Translations under genes and position numbers: made by a program
The notes under the pieces: generated by a model
Database searches by the model: none
What the model was told of the DNA's origin: nothing
The model's input: the letters and a program-made list of their open reading frames with translations, nothing else
Source: JBFWNZ01 sp050250795
GTDB lineage: Bacteria; Pseudomonadota; Alphaproteobacteria; UBA8366
Length of the DNA stretch: 23,187 nucleotides
Direction: 5' to 3'
NCBI GenBank assembly: GCA_050250795.1
Contig: JBFWNZ010000016.1
Span: 1 to 23,187 of the forward strand
Part shown: positions 22,918-23,187 of the stretch, one piece after another
How the letters are laid out: each line of letters starts with the position of its first letter
Numbering within the stretch: position 1 is the first letter of the stretch

Positions 22918-23187
22918 CCCTCGATGTCCCGCGGTTCGGCCCGATCCCGGAGACCGGTCCGCATCGACTGTGCCGCGATGGCGCCGATCATTCCCATCAT
23001 GAAGCCGTGTTCGGTCGGCGGGCTGTAAGGCAAGCCGAAGACCAGCAGGGACGTCCACAAAGCGATGGCGGCGCCCCGATCCATCAGGGCGCTTTCGGAC
23101 ACATCCCCTGTCCAAAGGCGCTTCAAGACGGCGACGTGGAACAGCAGCCACAGGCCCAGCCCGACGAGGCCCGCGTTGATGAAAATT
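22914..23187 (-). CDS. C-terminal end of a multi-spanning membrane protein, possibly a second Wzy/O-antigen ligase
   Basis: The frame enters from the right edge and gives 90 visible residues ending RAEPRDIEG. It opens with IFINAGLVGLGLWLLFHVAVLKRLW, a membrane helix with the N-A-G-L-V-G pattern often seen near the end of Wzy/ligase proteins, where residues follow the H-N-x-Y-L-E-x-x-x-x-x-G loop. Two more hydrophobic stretches (AAIALWTSLLVFGLPYS and HGFMMGMIGAIAAQS) follow. It may be a second polymerase or ligase, or another polytopic protein. Its stop overlaps the start of the GT2-GT4 gene (GTGA). Confidence 0.6.
   Translation of the reverse strand, partial: IFINAGLVGLGLWLLFHVAVLKRLWTGDVSESALMDRGAAIALWTSLLVFGLPYSPPTEHGFMMGMIGAIAAQSMRTGLRDRAEPRDIEG

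Overview
The window is one continuous, very GC-rich exopolysaccharide or capsule biosynthesis locus of the Wzx/Wzy-dependent type. Gene content suggests an alphaproteobacterium: a WbaP/ExoY-type priming transferase, a Wzc-like co-polymerase fused to its tyrosine kinase, a short GumB/ExoF-like export lipoprotein, and a BBP2-like outer-membrane barrel. The genus cannot be fixed from this sequence. I see no RNA gene, mobile element or CRISPR array. Both ends are cut inside genes.

Layout. (1) 1-3448, minus strand: a small candidate ORF, an outer-membrane beta-barrel, a short polysaccharide-export lipoprotein, and a family 4 glycosyltransferase (GT4) cut by the left edge. (2) 3588-7999, plus strand: the priming glycosylphosphotransferase, the co-polymerase/tyrosine kinase and a small membrane-anchored unknown. 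(3) 8007-11279, minus strand: a Wzx flippase, a secreted Ala/Asn-rich repeat protein and a PPP-family phosphatase. (4) 11389-12813, plus strand: a Wzy/O-antigen-ligase-type polymerase. Its 3' end overlaps the next operon by 80 bp. (5) 12734-23187, minus strand: eleven tightly packed genes, almost all overlapping by a few bases. In transcription order these are the tail of a second Wzy-like membrane protein, a GT2-GT4 fusion, an APH-like kinase, a methyltransferase, a deacetylase, a second methyltransferase, a GT4, a second deacetylase, a nucleotidyltransferase-like/thymidylate-kinase-like fusion, a GT4, and a WecG/TagA-type GT26.

How the genes fit together (inference from family roles). The priming enzyme loads the first sugar phosphate on undecaprenyl phosphate. 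The GT26, the GT4s and the GT2-GT4 fusion extend the repeat unit. Deacetylases, methyltransferases and possibly the APH-like kinase decorate it. Wzx flips it, Wzy polymerises it, and the Wzc-like kinase controls chain growth through its tyrosine-rich tail. The short export lipoprotein and the outer-membrane barrel carry the polymer out. The PPP phosphatase may counter a phosphorylation step.

The points most worth following are: the nucleotidyltransferase-like/kinase fusion; the kinase plus methyltransferase pair, which recalls a split WbdD chain terminator; the secreted protein with 24-residue Asn-Pro repeats; an 8+8 bp dyad and a candidate 39-residue ORF between the divergent export and priming operons; and a hairpin that holds the phosphatase ribosome binding site.
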